A DNA stretch of 64,000 nucleotides, taken from positions 1 to 64,000 of the forward strand of contig JBAOKB010000018.1 in NCBI GenBank assembly GCA_037044905.1. The letters run 5' to 3'. The number at the start of each line of letters is the position of its first letter. Within the stretch, counting starts at the first letter, position 1. The translations under genes were made by a program, and so were the position numbers. The stretch is from Hortaea werneckii (Eukaryota; Ascomycota; Dothideomycetes; Mycosphaerellales; Teratosphaeriaceae). Below are positions 1 to 10,145 of this stretch, piece after piece. The notes beneath the pieces are model-generated. The model saw nothing but the letters and a program-made list of their open reading frames with translations, ran no database searches and was not told the origin of the DNA.

Positions 1-1382
1 TTTTCTCGTCCTCGCGACGCACCATTGGTGTCCCGTCGCGGTTGCAGAAGATCTCCGGTAGCCGATGCGTCATCTTGATCTGACTCCTGACCCTCGGGCA
101 TATTTAGGATGTTCTGCAGTATCTGTCGCCCCTGTCGAAGAGCGTCAAGTTCTGCGCCGATAGCTGCAATGAGGAGACTCCAATGCTCCTCTTCCGCTCG
201 CTTGAAATGCGCATCCAAGAGCTCTATTTTCGTCTCGAGATGCTTCAGCAGGTCTTTGGTCCGCTCCGCCTTCACTCGCTCTTCGTCTGCCTGTGGAGGG
301 TCCTCCCACGCCGACATCGAGGTTGATATTGGCAGACTTGCCATCTCCGACCGAAGCCGCTTCTCGAAATCCGTGACTTGTAGCATTACATCCTTCCATA
401 CCGCTGCACCTTCATCCAAGACAGACTTCTCGCGCTCGATGCCCTGTCGTTGATATAAGAATGCATCCCGTTCGTCGGTGTACTGTCCTCGTGCCATCTC
501 CAGCGTGCGTCGCTCGGCTGGGAGTTCCCACATCGACTGTCCCATATCCCTAGGCTGTATCTCACTCTGGACGCGTGAGGGCTTGAGCGACAAGAACTTC
601 TGGATGTCCTGCTCCAACAAATTCATCGAAGTCGTGTATGAGGCGAGCTTCGCCTGAACCGAGTTCTCTGCTTGTTGTACTTGTCGCATAAGTTTACTGT
701 GCCTCCCCTTCATGTCCGCGAGCTGCATTTCCACTTGGTTGATGTCCTGTTGCAATACATCTGCTTCCTTGCGTAATCGCTGTGCTCTGATTGTCTCCTC
801 GCTGTCATCGGTCTTACGAGTAGCGTTCTGCAGACCCAAACGCTTTTGTTCCCATTCATCCATCCGGTGCAACGCTTCTTCCTTTTCCTGTACGTCCAAA
901 TCTACATCCCTCATCTCGTCCTCTTTAATAGCCGACAGAGCTAGGATGCTGTTGTATATGCCCCTTCTTGCACTCCTTAGGCCTGGTCGCTTTCTAATCG
1001 GCCTGTTCCCTCTCTTGGTAGCACTATTCCGCACACTCAAAGCCGTAGGTGTGGTGCTGCCTGTCGAAGCGTGCTCGTCACCAGGAGCTCCTCCCTCCAA
1101 GCCAGCCGCCAGCCCTTCCGCCTGCGCATCAAGCAGGAACTGCAGGTCCGCTTCCAGCTCTGTCTGCCTCTCTTGCAGGGGCGATGGCTTCTCGAAGATG
1201 ACGGACTTTTGAGTGGCCTTTGGCGATGTCGTGTTGATCGTACTTTGGACAATGGGCGGCGGGATCATCGAGGAAGACATCGGCGAAGGAGTGCGCCAGC
1301 GTGGCAGCTCATGTTCTTGGTCGAACAGGAGACCGTGCTGGCTGGCTGATGCGCGCGAGAACCATGATCTAAAAGGAAGCAT
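1..1382 (-). CDS. ATG28: Atg28-like coiled-coil autophagy protein (3' end outside window)
   Basis: One uninterrupted minus-strand frame runs from an ATG at 1382 to the window edge (at least 460 residues), so the C-terminus is missing. After a Ser/Pro-rich N-terminus comes a basic stretch with the motif LRSARRGIYNSI, then long heptad-rich helices with an AENSVQAKLASY segment. From memory, the ARRGI motif followed by this type of coiled coil characterises filamentous-fungal Atg28, a factor linked to selective autophagy, notably of peroxisomes. The start is the first ATG after upstream stops. It diverges from the adenylyltransferase gene across 653 bp. Any other long coiled-coil protein is the alternative. 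The sequence directly shows the open frame and coiled coils; the family name is recall-based. Confidence 0.72.
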   Translation of the reverse strand, partial: MLPFRSWFSRASASQHGLLFDQEHELPRWRTPSPMSSSMIPPPIVQSTINTTSPKATQKSVIFEKPSPLQERQTELEADLQFLLDAQAEGLAAGLEGGAPGDEHASTGSTTPTALSVRNSATKRGNRPIRKRPGLRSARRGIYNSILALSAIKEDEMRDVDLDVQEKEEALHRMDEWEQKRLGLQNATRKTDDSEETIRAQRLRKEADVLQQDINQVEMQLADMKGRHSKLMRQVQQAENSVQAKLASYTTSMNLLEQDIQKFLSLKPSRVQSEIQPRDMGQSMWELPAERRTLEMARGQYTDERDAFLYQRQGIEREKSVLDEGAAVWKDVMLQVTDFEKRLRSEMASLPISTSMSAWEDPPQADEERVKAERTKDLLKHLETKIELLDAHFKRAEEEHWSLLIAAIGAELDALRQGRQILQNILNMPEGQESDQDDASATGDLLQPRRDTNGASRGRE

Positions 1383-2035
1383 ATTAGCAGACGCTCAAAA
1401 TTATTAGGTTACAGAAGCGACTCTGTTGGAACTCGACGCATACTTGTCCATCGCTGCTGGAATGTGAGGGGTGACAGAAGTCACACGATCATTTTCGGCG
1501 AAACAAAGTCTCAGATGGGATAGAGGCGCTCAGAGAAAAGCAATGCTTGAAGTTGTAGGCGTCAATTTATAACACTCGAACCGTTCGAATGTGCTGCTAT
1601 ACCAAGCAATGTACTGTATAGCTATCGCGGTAAGCGGATGTTGTTTAGTGTCACGAAGGGGCCTCTGATACGGAGCACACCCTGAGGTGGCTCGGCTTTT
1701 CCACATCTACCCGATCTTGCGGGCTACCGAGTACCTTAGGCAAGATACCCTTCTTCGCTGGTGCAAGGCCTGCAATTTCGAGGGATTCGCTCAATATCCA
1801 TTGATCAGTCTACTTCTTCGCAAAGATTACCCCTCGATTGCACCGTGTTCAAGGCTTCGAGGTTGGCAACTCTCCTCTCCACGCCTCGGTAGGTGAAAGC
1901 GCCGTCAGAAACGCCGTCTTGATCTTATTGTATCAGAAATCTCACAACATATCAAAGACATTTTCCGCTATCCTGGACCTTGATCCACGCTCATTGTGGG
2001 AAGGCCGTAGCTAAGACCTACACCGACATCTCACA
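1383..2035. promoter_or_regulatory. Divergent intergenic region, ATG28-like / PPAT
   Basis: Shared upstream region of two divergently transcribed genes. Short open frames inside it lack protein-like composition. I see no clear TATA box or structured element. Confidence 0.4.
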
Positions 2036-3271
2036 ATGGTATCATCAAATGATCCCCCACGCTTCATCTGCTTCTTGCCGCCGGTCCCTTCGCCACCATC
2101 ACTCGCTTCGCTCAAGGCCGCGTTCGGAGACACCATAAGCCAGGTGCTTAAGGAAGTCGCGAGTCATTCTTCAGACTCCGAAAAGGCTGCAGTACTGGAG
2201 TTAGCGTTGGCCTGCCCCGAGCTCTTGGACCATCATCAGAAGCCCCATTCCGCACTCTACCAGTCAACGCAGACCACGCTCGCAGCGATCTACAAGCTCA
2301 TATGCGTTATTGCGGCGCAAGAGGGCGTCAATGTCGAGGATGCAGATGGCGTCGATGTGCGAGTTCTGCTAGTAGCATGGTCGCCTGCCGGTGTAGCAAG
2401 ATCGCCTCAAAGCGAGCCCTACGGTCCTGTCATTGACCTGCATACTCTAGCCGTCTGTGGAAGACAATGGCAGTATGCATTCGGAGTTGAGTCGGAAGCA
2501 GGTGAAGCTATGGTGAGAGCTTTTGTAGAGGCGAAGGGGAGTGGCGAGCCATTGCACCGTCTACAAAGCGGATTAGGTCAGAAGAATACGCCTTCCAACC
2601 AATCACCAAAAACTTCAGGCTCCAAGGACGGAGCGCAGGGATCTAGTGCAGCACAGGATCGACATTACGATGTAGCCGTAGGCGGCACCTTTGACCATAC
2701 TCACATCGGCCATAAGCTCCTCCTCACAATGACCCTGTTCGCTGTAGACGAACCGGTGTCCCCAGAATCCAAGCAAAGGCGAAGCGCAACCATCGGAATC
2801 ACCGGCGATCAATTACTCGTGAACAAGAAGCACGCCGATGTATTAGAAAGCTGGGACCAGCGCCAACAGGTCGTGCAGGACTTTGTCGACAGCCTAGTCA
2901 ACTTCACGACCTCCGCACCCCAAGTGTCACGTCGCAACGACTCGGGATCCAATGGGAAGTCGGTCGATTTGCTCTATCCCCATGGACTCGCGGTGAAATG
3001 CACTGAGATCCAGGATCCCTTCGGTCCAACCATCACGGAAGAGCAGATCTCAGCGCTTATCATCTCCGCGGAGACGAGATCGGGCGGGAAGGCAGTCAAC
3101 GATAAACGCAAGGAAAAGGGATGGAAGGATCTGGAAGTTTTTGAGGTGGAGGTGTTAGATGCTGAAGCTGAAGGCCAAGGGGTGAAAGAGGGGTTTGAAG
3201 GGAAGTTGAGCAGTACGGCTATCCGGGAGAAGATTGCGAGGAAGGTGAAGGGCGAAAGCGCTGCGCTTTAA
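2036..3271 (+). CDS. CAB4: Phosphopantetheine adenylyltransferase (CoA synthesis)
   Basis: Intronless gene of 411 residues. The C-terminal half is a nucleotidyltransferase domain starting GGTFDHTHIGHK, with the T/HIGH ATP-binding motif at about residues 223-226. A GITGDQLL strand, a PFGPT segment and a terminal LSSTAIREKI (ISSTxIR-type) motif follow. This enzyme moves AMP from ATP to 4'-phosphopantetheine, giving dephospho-CoA, the penultimate step of coenzyme A synthesis in the cytosol. The roughly 200-residue N-terminal region is typical of fungal Cab4-like proteins but carries no motif I can name. The start is the ATG in the context cacaATGG. Its 3' end faces the 3' end of the O-methyltransferase gene 325 bp away. 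Confidence 0.9.
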   Translation: MVSSNDPPRFICFLPPVPSPPSLASLKAAFGDTISQVLKEVASHSSDSEKAAVLELALACPELLDHHQKPHSALYQSTQTTLAAIYKLICVIAAQEGVNVEDADGVDVRVLLVAWSPAGVARSPQSEPYGPVIDLHTLAVCGRQWQYAFGVESEAGEAMVRAFVEAKGSGEPLHRLQSGLGQKNTPSNQSPKTSGSKDGAQGSSAAQDRHYDVAVGGTFDHTHIGHKLLLTMTLFAVDEPVSPESKQRRSATIGITGDQLLVNKKHADVLESWDQRQQVVQDFVDSLVNFTTSAPQVSRRNDSGSNGKSVDLLYPHGLAVKCTEIQDPFGPTITEEQISALIISAETRSGGKAVNDKRKEKGWKDLEVFEVEVLDAEAEGQGVKEGFEGKLSSTAIREKIARKVKGESAAL

Positions 3272-3596
3272 TGTAAAACCTGGGTTGAGTAACTTGGATT
3301 GCAATTCCAACGCATCGTCCTGTTCCAACCACTTCAAATGTTTTGTGACGTGAATTTGGAAGGCAAGCAAGGGTTTCGGGCGACACATTTTCAGCCAAAA
3401 AGCTTGCTGAAAGGTACGTTTCCTGGCTTCCGATGTAGTAAACCTTTCCTCAGAGTGGGCAGAGCTGACTAGGCCCTGTAACTTATCGAGTACCATGAGA
3501 GAATCCAAGAAACGACTACGTACTCTCTAGAGCTTACCTAGTAACCAAGCATCCCATAACTCACACTCTCCTCTCGACTTCATCGAACACACCATC

Positions 3597-4962
3597 TCAT
3601 TGCCTCACCTTCGCCTCAATCACCGCCTCAGCAGCCCCAGGTGAAGAAAAGATCTCAACAATCTCCAGCCCGACTTCACCAAGCAACTTCTCCCACTGAC
3701 CCTTTGTCCGCTCCATGGCATTGAACATCAAGCCCATGTTGATGTCCATATTAGCTGCTTTGAGGCTGGCGCCGGATTCCGGCAACACCCACTCGTCGAT
3801 TAAGAGTCGCGAGTAGGTCGGATCCATTGCGGCGACGGTGTTGCTAAGGAGTCTCCGGCTGTGCTCGTCATCCCAGTCGTGGCAGACGCTGCGGAAGAGA
3901 TACATGCGGGCGCCTGTGGGGTTTCTTTCGTTAGCGAGGTGGGCTCATTGCGTGTTAGGCTGATCTGATCCTTACCTTTCAGGGGTTGCGGCGTGAAAAA
4001 GTCGTACGCCATCAGTTCCACATTCGCAGGAGGCGAAGCGTTGTTCTTGATCGTGTCCGGAAGGTCTTGAAGAACACATCGGCCTGGTAAGTCCGCATAC
4101 TGCTGTCTGAAAGCACCGACTTGTCCTCCTACACCGCCCCCGACGTCGACCATTAGCAGAGCGTCAGAGTCATCGCGGAGCTTCTCGTCCTTAAGCTTCG
4201 CAGCAGGTGGGTACCGTTCATGCCAGAGTTGCACCTGACCGCCTCGCCTGGCCGCTTTCATATACTCGTTAAAACTCGCCCTCCGGCCCGCGTCATCATC
4301 CAGCAATTGCCAGAAGGTTTTGCCAAAGGCGAATTTACAAGCTGGCAGGCTCTGCGGGAGCCCGTTCTTCGCTTCAGCCTCGTTCATGTATTCTCGTATT
4401 TTGGAGCCGATGGGGAAAAGCGTCTCGGTCATGTACCTCATGCCTGCGATCTGCCCTGGCACAGCAAGTACTTCGGTCATCTTGTTTGATTGGTACGTGT
4501 ACTCGCCTTTCTCTTCGCATACGCCAATTGCGGTCATTAGTCGCATGAGACGTTCTAAACCAGCATCAGTATTCGCACTGCGTTTAAATATGTCGCCACT
4601 TTAGCTCACTTATGAGCAGACTGTCAGAGCCCGTCTGGTTTGCAAGGTCGTCTGCTGTGACAAGCTGCCCTTTTTTGTCCATAATGCATTGCAGAACGCC
4701 CGTCTCGGCGAGCATGACGATGGCAACATTTTGTAAGGCCTTTCTTATTAGATTAACATGAGTTCCCTGGCAGAATCACAAAGCTTACTTGGAAACGAAG
4801 TCTTGCTATATAGCCTCCAGGCTTCTCTACAGCAAGCTGTAATCTTTGAATAGCAGACAGAGCGTCATCGTACGCAGCTGGGTCGTCGCTGCTGCCGTGT
4901 TTCTGTACCGCCTGCTGTACTTGTTCGCTAAGCCGTTGCAATTCTTCCTGGCGAGAGTTCAT
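3597..4962 (-). CDS. SAM-dependent O-methyltransferase (fungal family 2)
   Basis: Four exons: complement(3597..3913, 3976..4554, 4610..4739, 4789..4962), 399 residues, with introns of 62, 55 and 49 bp and matching phases. The N-terminus is a helical dimerisation domain. The SAM-binding motif I, VDVGGGVGGQ, lies near residue 236, and the catalytic base is expected to be the His of VCHDWDDEH (about residue 306). Family members methylate hydroxyl groups of phenolic or polyketide metabolites. The fold and catalytic residues are visible; the substrate is unknown. No polyketide synthase or other biosynthetic core gene lies next to it, so I would not call a metabolite cluster. Confidence 0.85.
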
Positions 4963-5815
4963 CTTGTTGGTTGAATCAGATGATGCTGACGGGTCGCGGA
5001 CGATGGAACAACAAGAGATGAGAGTTACATACACATACCTTACGCTCCAAAGGTCACGTAGCTACTCGTCGCATGTACGAGCGTTGAGAGCTGCAAGCAT
5101 GAGGTACCCACCTGCCTGGAGCCGTAGTTGCATGACCTTGGCTGCATACATACTTTCGGAGAACCCAGACTGGAGCCCGACAAGCTCACGCTCCTCTACC
5201 CAATTGGCATGAATCTTTGCGTTAATACATACATAGTAGTTCATAGTGCTTGCTTAGGTAGTGGCCCAGTAAGACATCTATGCCAAAAAGGTATGAGGAG
5301 ATAAATGTTAATTTGAGCGTTGGCAATGTCATCATCGGAAGATCTGCCAGAACCAAGAAACTCCTCGACATACAGACATACTGTATACTGGAGCGCATTA
5401 GAACTACGGTCGACGGTATCCTCGATCTGACTTATGGGCTTGTCCTATTTACTCCTCGTCGTCAGATACACATCGACTCAGGTCAGCTCCTAATCGGTTG
5501 TAGATGCGCAAATCCAACGAAGGGTCAGAATGAGCACATATGGAGAGTCGCTGGAGAATATAAAGCATAGTCACAAGTTCTTTTGTACTGACCTTCCAAG
5601 ACGTAGACAGGCTATAAAAATCGGCCGATGCAGTGTTATCTTGCCTCATTTGGGAGGAAGTCACGAACCTCGCAGCAATAGGAGCTAGACCCGCGAGGTC
5701 CAGAGTACTACTGTGACCACTGAGCTGTGAATGGAGCCATTGTCGTTGAAATACTCTGTAGATCAAGCTCACGAGGGCACCAGAATACATGGGACAATCG
5801 TAATTGGCATTAGAA
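4963..5815. other. Intergenic region without a supported gene
   Basis: About 850 bp between the O-methyltransferase start and the FKBP stop. The largest frame, 125 codons at 5449-5826 on the minus strand, overlaps the FKBP 3' end and has no recognisable domain, so it was not called. The region should hold the methyltransferase promoter and the FKBP 3' UTR. Confidence 0.4.
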
Positions 5816-6287
5816 TCATAGCTCATCAGACGCCTTTTCTGGCTTCACGCCGCCAATGCCCATCAGCTCTGTCTCGAAGATGAGCACACTGTTCGCTGGG
5901 ATGGGCCCCATGCCTCTTGATCCGTAACCCCAGTCAGGCTGAATCGTCAACTTCCTCTTCTCGCCGACACACATGTCCAGAAGACCCTCGTCCCAGCCCT
6001 TGATGACCTGGCCCTTGCCGACGTGGAACGACAATGGCTGGCCGCGGTTGTACGAAGCATCGAATTCGCTACCGTCCTTCTCGAGCGATCCGCGGTAGTG
6101 AACTTGGACTTTGTCGCCTATATGGACGTTAGCAATAGCTTCGAGACAAGCACCACTGTTCCATACCTCGCTTCGTCTTCCTGCTGCATTCTACTGCATG
6201 TTCCACTTGAATGTCCAGCGGTGTGTCCAAGGCCGAGACGCCGGCAAGGAGCAGCGAGAGCGCTGCTGTGATCGATGTAAGACGCAT
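5816..6287 (-). CDS. FPR2: ER-lumenal FKBP-type peptidyl-prolyl isomerase
   Basis: Two exons, complement(5816..6117, 6167..6287), 140 residues; the intron is 49 bp. A signal peptide occupies residues 1-19 (MRLTSITAALSLLLAGVSA). A single FKBP domain follows, with the motifs VHYRGSL, GQVIKGWDEGL, GEKRKLTI and YGSRG, and IPANSVLIFETEL at its end. The protein ends in SDEL, a variant of the HDEL/KDEL retrieval signal, so it should stay in the ER lumen. It would speed cis-trans isomerisation of X-Pro bonds in secretory proteins and bind FK506-type ligands. The length and layout match FKBP2/Fpr2. The start was chosen because it alone supplies the signal peptide. Confidence 0.92.
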
Positions 6288-7352
6288 GGTTATCTGTATT
6301 CTGCCTCAACCCCAGACACTTCTTTGTGCATTCACAATGGCATGGGACTTGTCACAATGGGCGACTTGTCAAATACCGACTGCCGAGACGTCATGACGGG
6401 TACCCCCGGTCTCGCTACGGGTAGTCCCGAAACCACTCCGTCTGCTTCTCAACCTCACTTCACCTCTTGCCTCCAGTGACTGGAACCTGTCACTGTTTGC
6501 AGCTATTAGCAGAATGGCTTGAGCTTCGCAAAACGAAAGTCCGATGACTCACGGTAGGAAAAGAAAATCCCCGCGATAAGCCGAGATCGCAGCATTCACT
6601 GTCTGCCATTGCAGCGACCGGCTTCAGGCAGGAGACTAGCGCCTTCTCTTTATGTTTGTCGGAACCCTTTCAAAGCCATTTTTGGCTGCATAAAGGCGTA
6701 GCTGCAGGACATACAGAGCACGAGGATGGATTCGGGCTGTTCATGTTGCGCAGTCGCCGTCTTACTACGTCCTGCCTCGCCTGTGTATGTTCCAGTGGCG
6801 TCAAGGCTTTATCTTGTACATTCGTCTGGTCTGCAACGGGTCTGCTGTCGTACTGCGTTTGACTTGCGTCATTTCCGTATATACCTGGGTACTTTTTGCA
6901 GTGAATGCGTGAGATTTTCGCCCGCCGCATCTTTTGCCGCTCTTTTCCGTACTTTCACCTCACCCCAGCCACCCAATTACCACAATGTGTCTCGCATTTC
7001 TATTCACCTTCGTTGAAAAAGACGCTAACAATACCGGTCGTGGGGCTCGAGCTCTTCTTGTCTGCCTTCTCAAGTACAGACCTCACGTACATCCTCTTTT
7101 CGCTCTTCCAAAAGTCAACTCCAAGGCGAACACAACTTCGTACTCAATCATCCACTTACCACACTTCTGCTTCCATCCACATACATATGTTGTGAACATC
7201 CGCATCCCCAAAGTCAACACATTGTTCGCTGATCGCTTTACATCTCCGCTCCGAGACATACCAATAGTCTCAGGACATCCAGTCCCCTCCCTCATCATCA
7301 CCACCGACCCCTTTACACGCTCGTCTTCTCGCCTACATCCACCACCTTCAAC
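6288..7352. promoter_or_regulatory. Divergent intergenic region, FKBP / USP
   Basis: About 1.06 kb between two divergent genes. The last 350 bp before the USP start are C/T-rich, like a fungal 5' UTR. Overlapping frames here show no protein signature. Confidence 0.4.
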
Positions 7353-9620
7353 ATGCCTTCCAGCATGGCATCCGCTTCCACGCCCACCAAGGTCGTCAAG
7401 AAGGTCGTCAAGGAGCCGAGGCGCTCCACCTTCTTCGACAACCTCAAGAAGAAGCCCCCGGTTCGAAGCCAGAAGGAACGGGAGGAAGATTACTTCAAGT
7501 CGCAGGCAGACCCCAACAACTGGCCTGCTCTCAAGCTGCTGAAGGTCGTCCAGAGCATCGAGTCGGAGCTCGAAGAGAAGAGACCAATCGTCGACGACTT
7601 GCTCAAGAGCGTCGAGAACTACAAGGTCACCATCGCAAGGGGCCACAAGCAGCACGGCAAGGACAGCGAGAAGGGTCGCAAGCAGACCAAGGAGATGAAC
7701 GCCCGGAGAGTTGCACTCGAAGCTGCCCATGGAGACCTCACGAAGCGCGAGCAGTACCAGAAGAAGATGCAAGACATCTTCGACCGCCGTCCGCTACAGC
7801 AGCGCGAGGCGGCCCATAAGGCTATCGAGAATGCTGCGCAGGAGGCTCAAAGGAAGATGGAGCTCGACTATAGCAGCAGGCTCAATCGTACCAGGGCGTC
7901 CACCACCGTCCCCTCGCAGCCCCTCGCTCCTGAGATGGCTCCGAAGCCTATGGCGCTTCCCAAAAAGCCTACTCCAAGCTCCACCAACGTCAAGACGCCC
8001 AGCAAGAGGCAGGCTCTTGACGGCATCAGACTCGCCAAGAAGCACTTGGCAACATTCACGGGCAAAGGCATGCCGCGCTCCACGGCGAAGTGGGAGGCCA
8101 GGCTGAAGGAGAGGCAAGAGGAGGCCGTGAGGCTTGGATACCTCACCACGGAGCCAAAGCAGAGGCTGGTGAGGGGCACGAAGCGCAAGAGCGACGACTC
8201 CGAGGACGAAGAGCCGCCGACGAAGAAGTCCAGATCCACTACGGGGGCACGAGCGACCGGCTTCCCCGAGGGATACGACGGCACAGAACCACCGCGCCGG
8301 CCATACGAGATCGACGTTGAAGAGTCGCCGGCGGAAGATACGGCAGCACCAGCATCACCAGTGCAGCCAGAGAGTGCAGACCGCAAGAGCTCCAACGCCG
8401 AAGAAGCCATTAAGCGGCTCAAGAGAGGGCACGCTGCCAACGACACTGAATCTCCGGCACCCGCATTCGACGTCAAATGCCTTAAGCCATGTCTCAAGCG
8501 CAAGAGCAGCGACTCGGATGAGGCAGGACCTGCTCCCAAGAAGCAGGACACAGGCCGAGCCAAGTTCAGAGGCCTCAGTAGGCCACTCCAGAGTTGCTTC
8601 GCTAACTCTGCGGTCCAGATGTTGGATGCTGCCTTGGACAAGGAGGACCTGATGGAATTGCATGGCGAGGACAGGTTGAGGCCCATTCTCTATGAGCAGC
8701 ATCAGAATGAAAAGTTCGGATGGGTCACGTTCTCTGAGAAGAGCTGCCTGGAGAATAGGCATTGCAAGGCCTTGTACCGCTTGCTCAAGGACGAGATCAG
8801 GGACCAAGCGAGCAGAGGCCGACTGTCGCTGTCGATCTATGTCGGTCAGCTGCTGAAGGACTTGCGTGCCAGCGAAGTTGACAAGAAGGCGCAGCAGGTC
8901 GCAGGAGGCGCTATCTCACCTTTCTTGCTCCAACAGGTCTTCGCTTACTCCAAGAGCGAGCGTGAGTATCTGGACGGTTCTGAGATGCAGGACTCGAGCG
9001 AGTGGTTGCTGAAAGTGTTGGATGAAGTTTTTGACGAACATCCATCATTGCGCCACAAGTTCCAGGTGAAGCAGGAGACCAAGGTCAGGTGTACTGCGCC
9101 TGACTGCTCGCACAGCCATGCCCTTGCAGCTCAAGAGGAGTTGACTCTTGGTGTGACCCTGCCTGAGTGGGTCAGCGGCACAACCAGCAGCAAGGCGCAC
9201 ATCCAGGAGCTCATTTCGGAGGCTTTCAAGGCGGATGCGCTGCCGGAAGACTACGTCTGCGACGGCTGCAAGAAGACTGGCACCACCGTCAAGGAGATTA
9301 CCAGCACCGAGCTGCCCGAGAATCTGCTCGTCCAGGTTGACCGTGTGAAGCCCGGTACCACGTTGAAGAACGTGACGCCCATCGAACACGCATTTGGCGA
9401 TATCATGGTCGACGGGCAGAAGTACCAGATGGCAGCTTGGATCAGTCACGAGAGCAGCGCCAGAGACACCGAGTGTGGCCACTACGTCTGCCACCGCAAG
9501 CACGACGGCAGGTGGTGGGTGGCAGATGACGATCATGTGTACGAGGCCAGGGACCGTGATCTCGTCGACAATGCGAGGAGGCAGACTAGCCTACTGCTTC
9601 TGAAGAAAGTGAAGCAGTAG
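7353..9620 (+). CDS. Ubiquitin-specific protease-like (C19) deubiquitinase
   Basis: Intronless, 755 residues. Residues 1 to about 400 are charged, low in complexity, rich in Lys/Ser/Pro and contain likely nuclear signals (KRKSDDSEDEE, PTKKSR). A USP-like domain follows. Its Cys box reads LQSCFANSAVQML, placing the nucleophile at C415. The His box reads ECGHYVCHRKHDGRWW (H710), followed by an acidic VADDDHV strand. A zinc-ribbon-like pair (RCTAPDC and YVCDGCK) lies in the fingers position. Such enzymes cleave ubiquitin from substrates. The usual GNTCY consensus is altered upstream of the Cys, yet Cys, Asn and His are present, so activity is plausible. Substrate and precise subfamily cannot be told. 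Its 3' UTR carries a degenerate repeat. Confidence 0.75.
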   Translation: MPSSMASASTPTKVVKKVVKEPRRSTFFDNLKKKPPVRSQKEREEDYFKSQADPNNWPALKLLKVVQSIESELEEKRPIVDDLLKSVENYKVTIARGHKQHGKDSEKGRKQTKEMNARRVALEAAHGDLTKREQYQKKMQDIFDRRPLQQREAAHKAIENAAQEAQRKMELDYSSRLNRTRASTTVPSQPLAPEMAPKPMALPKKPTPSSTNVKTPSKRQALDGIRLAKKHLATFTGKGMPRSTAKWEARLKERQEEAVRLGYLTTEPKQRLVRGTKRKSDDSEDEEPPTKKSRSTTGARATGFPEGYDGTEPPRRPYEIDVEESPAEDTAAPASPVQPESADRKSSNAEEAIKRLKRGHAANDTESPAPAFDVKCLKPCLKRKSSDSDEAGPAPKKQDTGRAKFRGLSRPLQSCFANSAVQMLDAALDKEDLMELHGEDRLRPILYEQHQNEKFGWVTFSEKSCLENRHCKALYRLLKDEIRDQASRGRLSLSIYVGQLLKDLRASEVDKKAQQVAGGAISPFLLQQVFAYSKSEREYLDGSEMQDSSEWLLKVLDEVFDEHPSLRHKFQVKQETKVRCTAPDCSHSHALAAQEELTLGVTLPEWVSGTTSSKAHIQELISEAFKADALPEDYVCDGCKKTGTTVKEITSTELPENLLVQVDRVKPGTTLKNVTPIEHAFGDIMVDGQKYQMAAWISHESSARDTECGHYVCHRKHDGRWWVADDDHVYEARDRDLVDNARRQTSLLLLKKVKQ

Positions 9621-9730
9621 TGAACTTCAAGGGGTACCAGAGCAGGCGCAAGGGCAATGGAGGTGTGGGGCCAGAAGAGCAAGATGTTCGAGGAAGCCAG
9701 GCATAGTGGAAAAGAGGCGGATTATCGAAC

Positions 9731-9987
9731 GTTTGCAGAAATACCTCGGTATTAGCGGCACCAGATGAATGGAAAAGATGAAGTAATAAAGAGGAGGATC
9801 ATCAGAAGCCTGTAGAGATACCTACCAGCGTTGGCATCAGCGGCATCAGATGAAGGTCAAAATAAGACAATGGGAAGACCCATCGAGAGCTTGCAGAGAT
9901 ACTTAAGTATCAGCGGCTTCAGATGAAAGAATGAAGGAAATCATCGGACGGCAGCTACAAAACGCTCTGGTACCAGTGACGAGATGA
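9731..9987. repeat. Degenerate direct repeat downstream of the USP gene
   Basis: Three recognisable copies and one partial copy of a unit containing GCAGAGATACCT, then GTATCAGCGGC, then TCAGATGAA. The AGATGAA ends fall at 9763-9769, 9848-9854 and 9921-9927, giving spacings of 85 and 73 bp. It is probably non-coding. Confidence 0.6.
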
Positions 9988-10145
9988 AGATGGTGAGATG
10001 ATGGTCATGAAGTGCGGTTATGGCATCGGAGGTTCCTGACGCCGAAGTCATGTGTTTAATTCCTTGGCGCGTGTTGGTCGCGTTTCTGTGGCGCGATCCA
10101 TTCCAATAGTAATGTAGCTTCGCGACACAAAGAATATAATGATTG

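Noticed and set aside
712..1212. 166-codon plus frame at the left end
   Set aside because: Antisense to the ATG28-like coiled coil; rich in Ser, Cys and Leu as expected of reverse-read Lys/Glu/Arg codons.
3597..6287. O-methyltransferase plus neighbours as a metabolite cluster
   Set aside because: No synthase, transporter or regulator lies nearby; neighbours are housekeeping genes.
7083..7772. 229-codon minus-strand frame antisense to the USP start
   Set aside because: Leu/Val-rich shadow of the highly biased USP codons; it crosses the promoter and has no domain.
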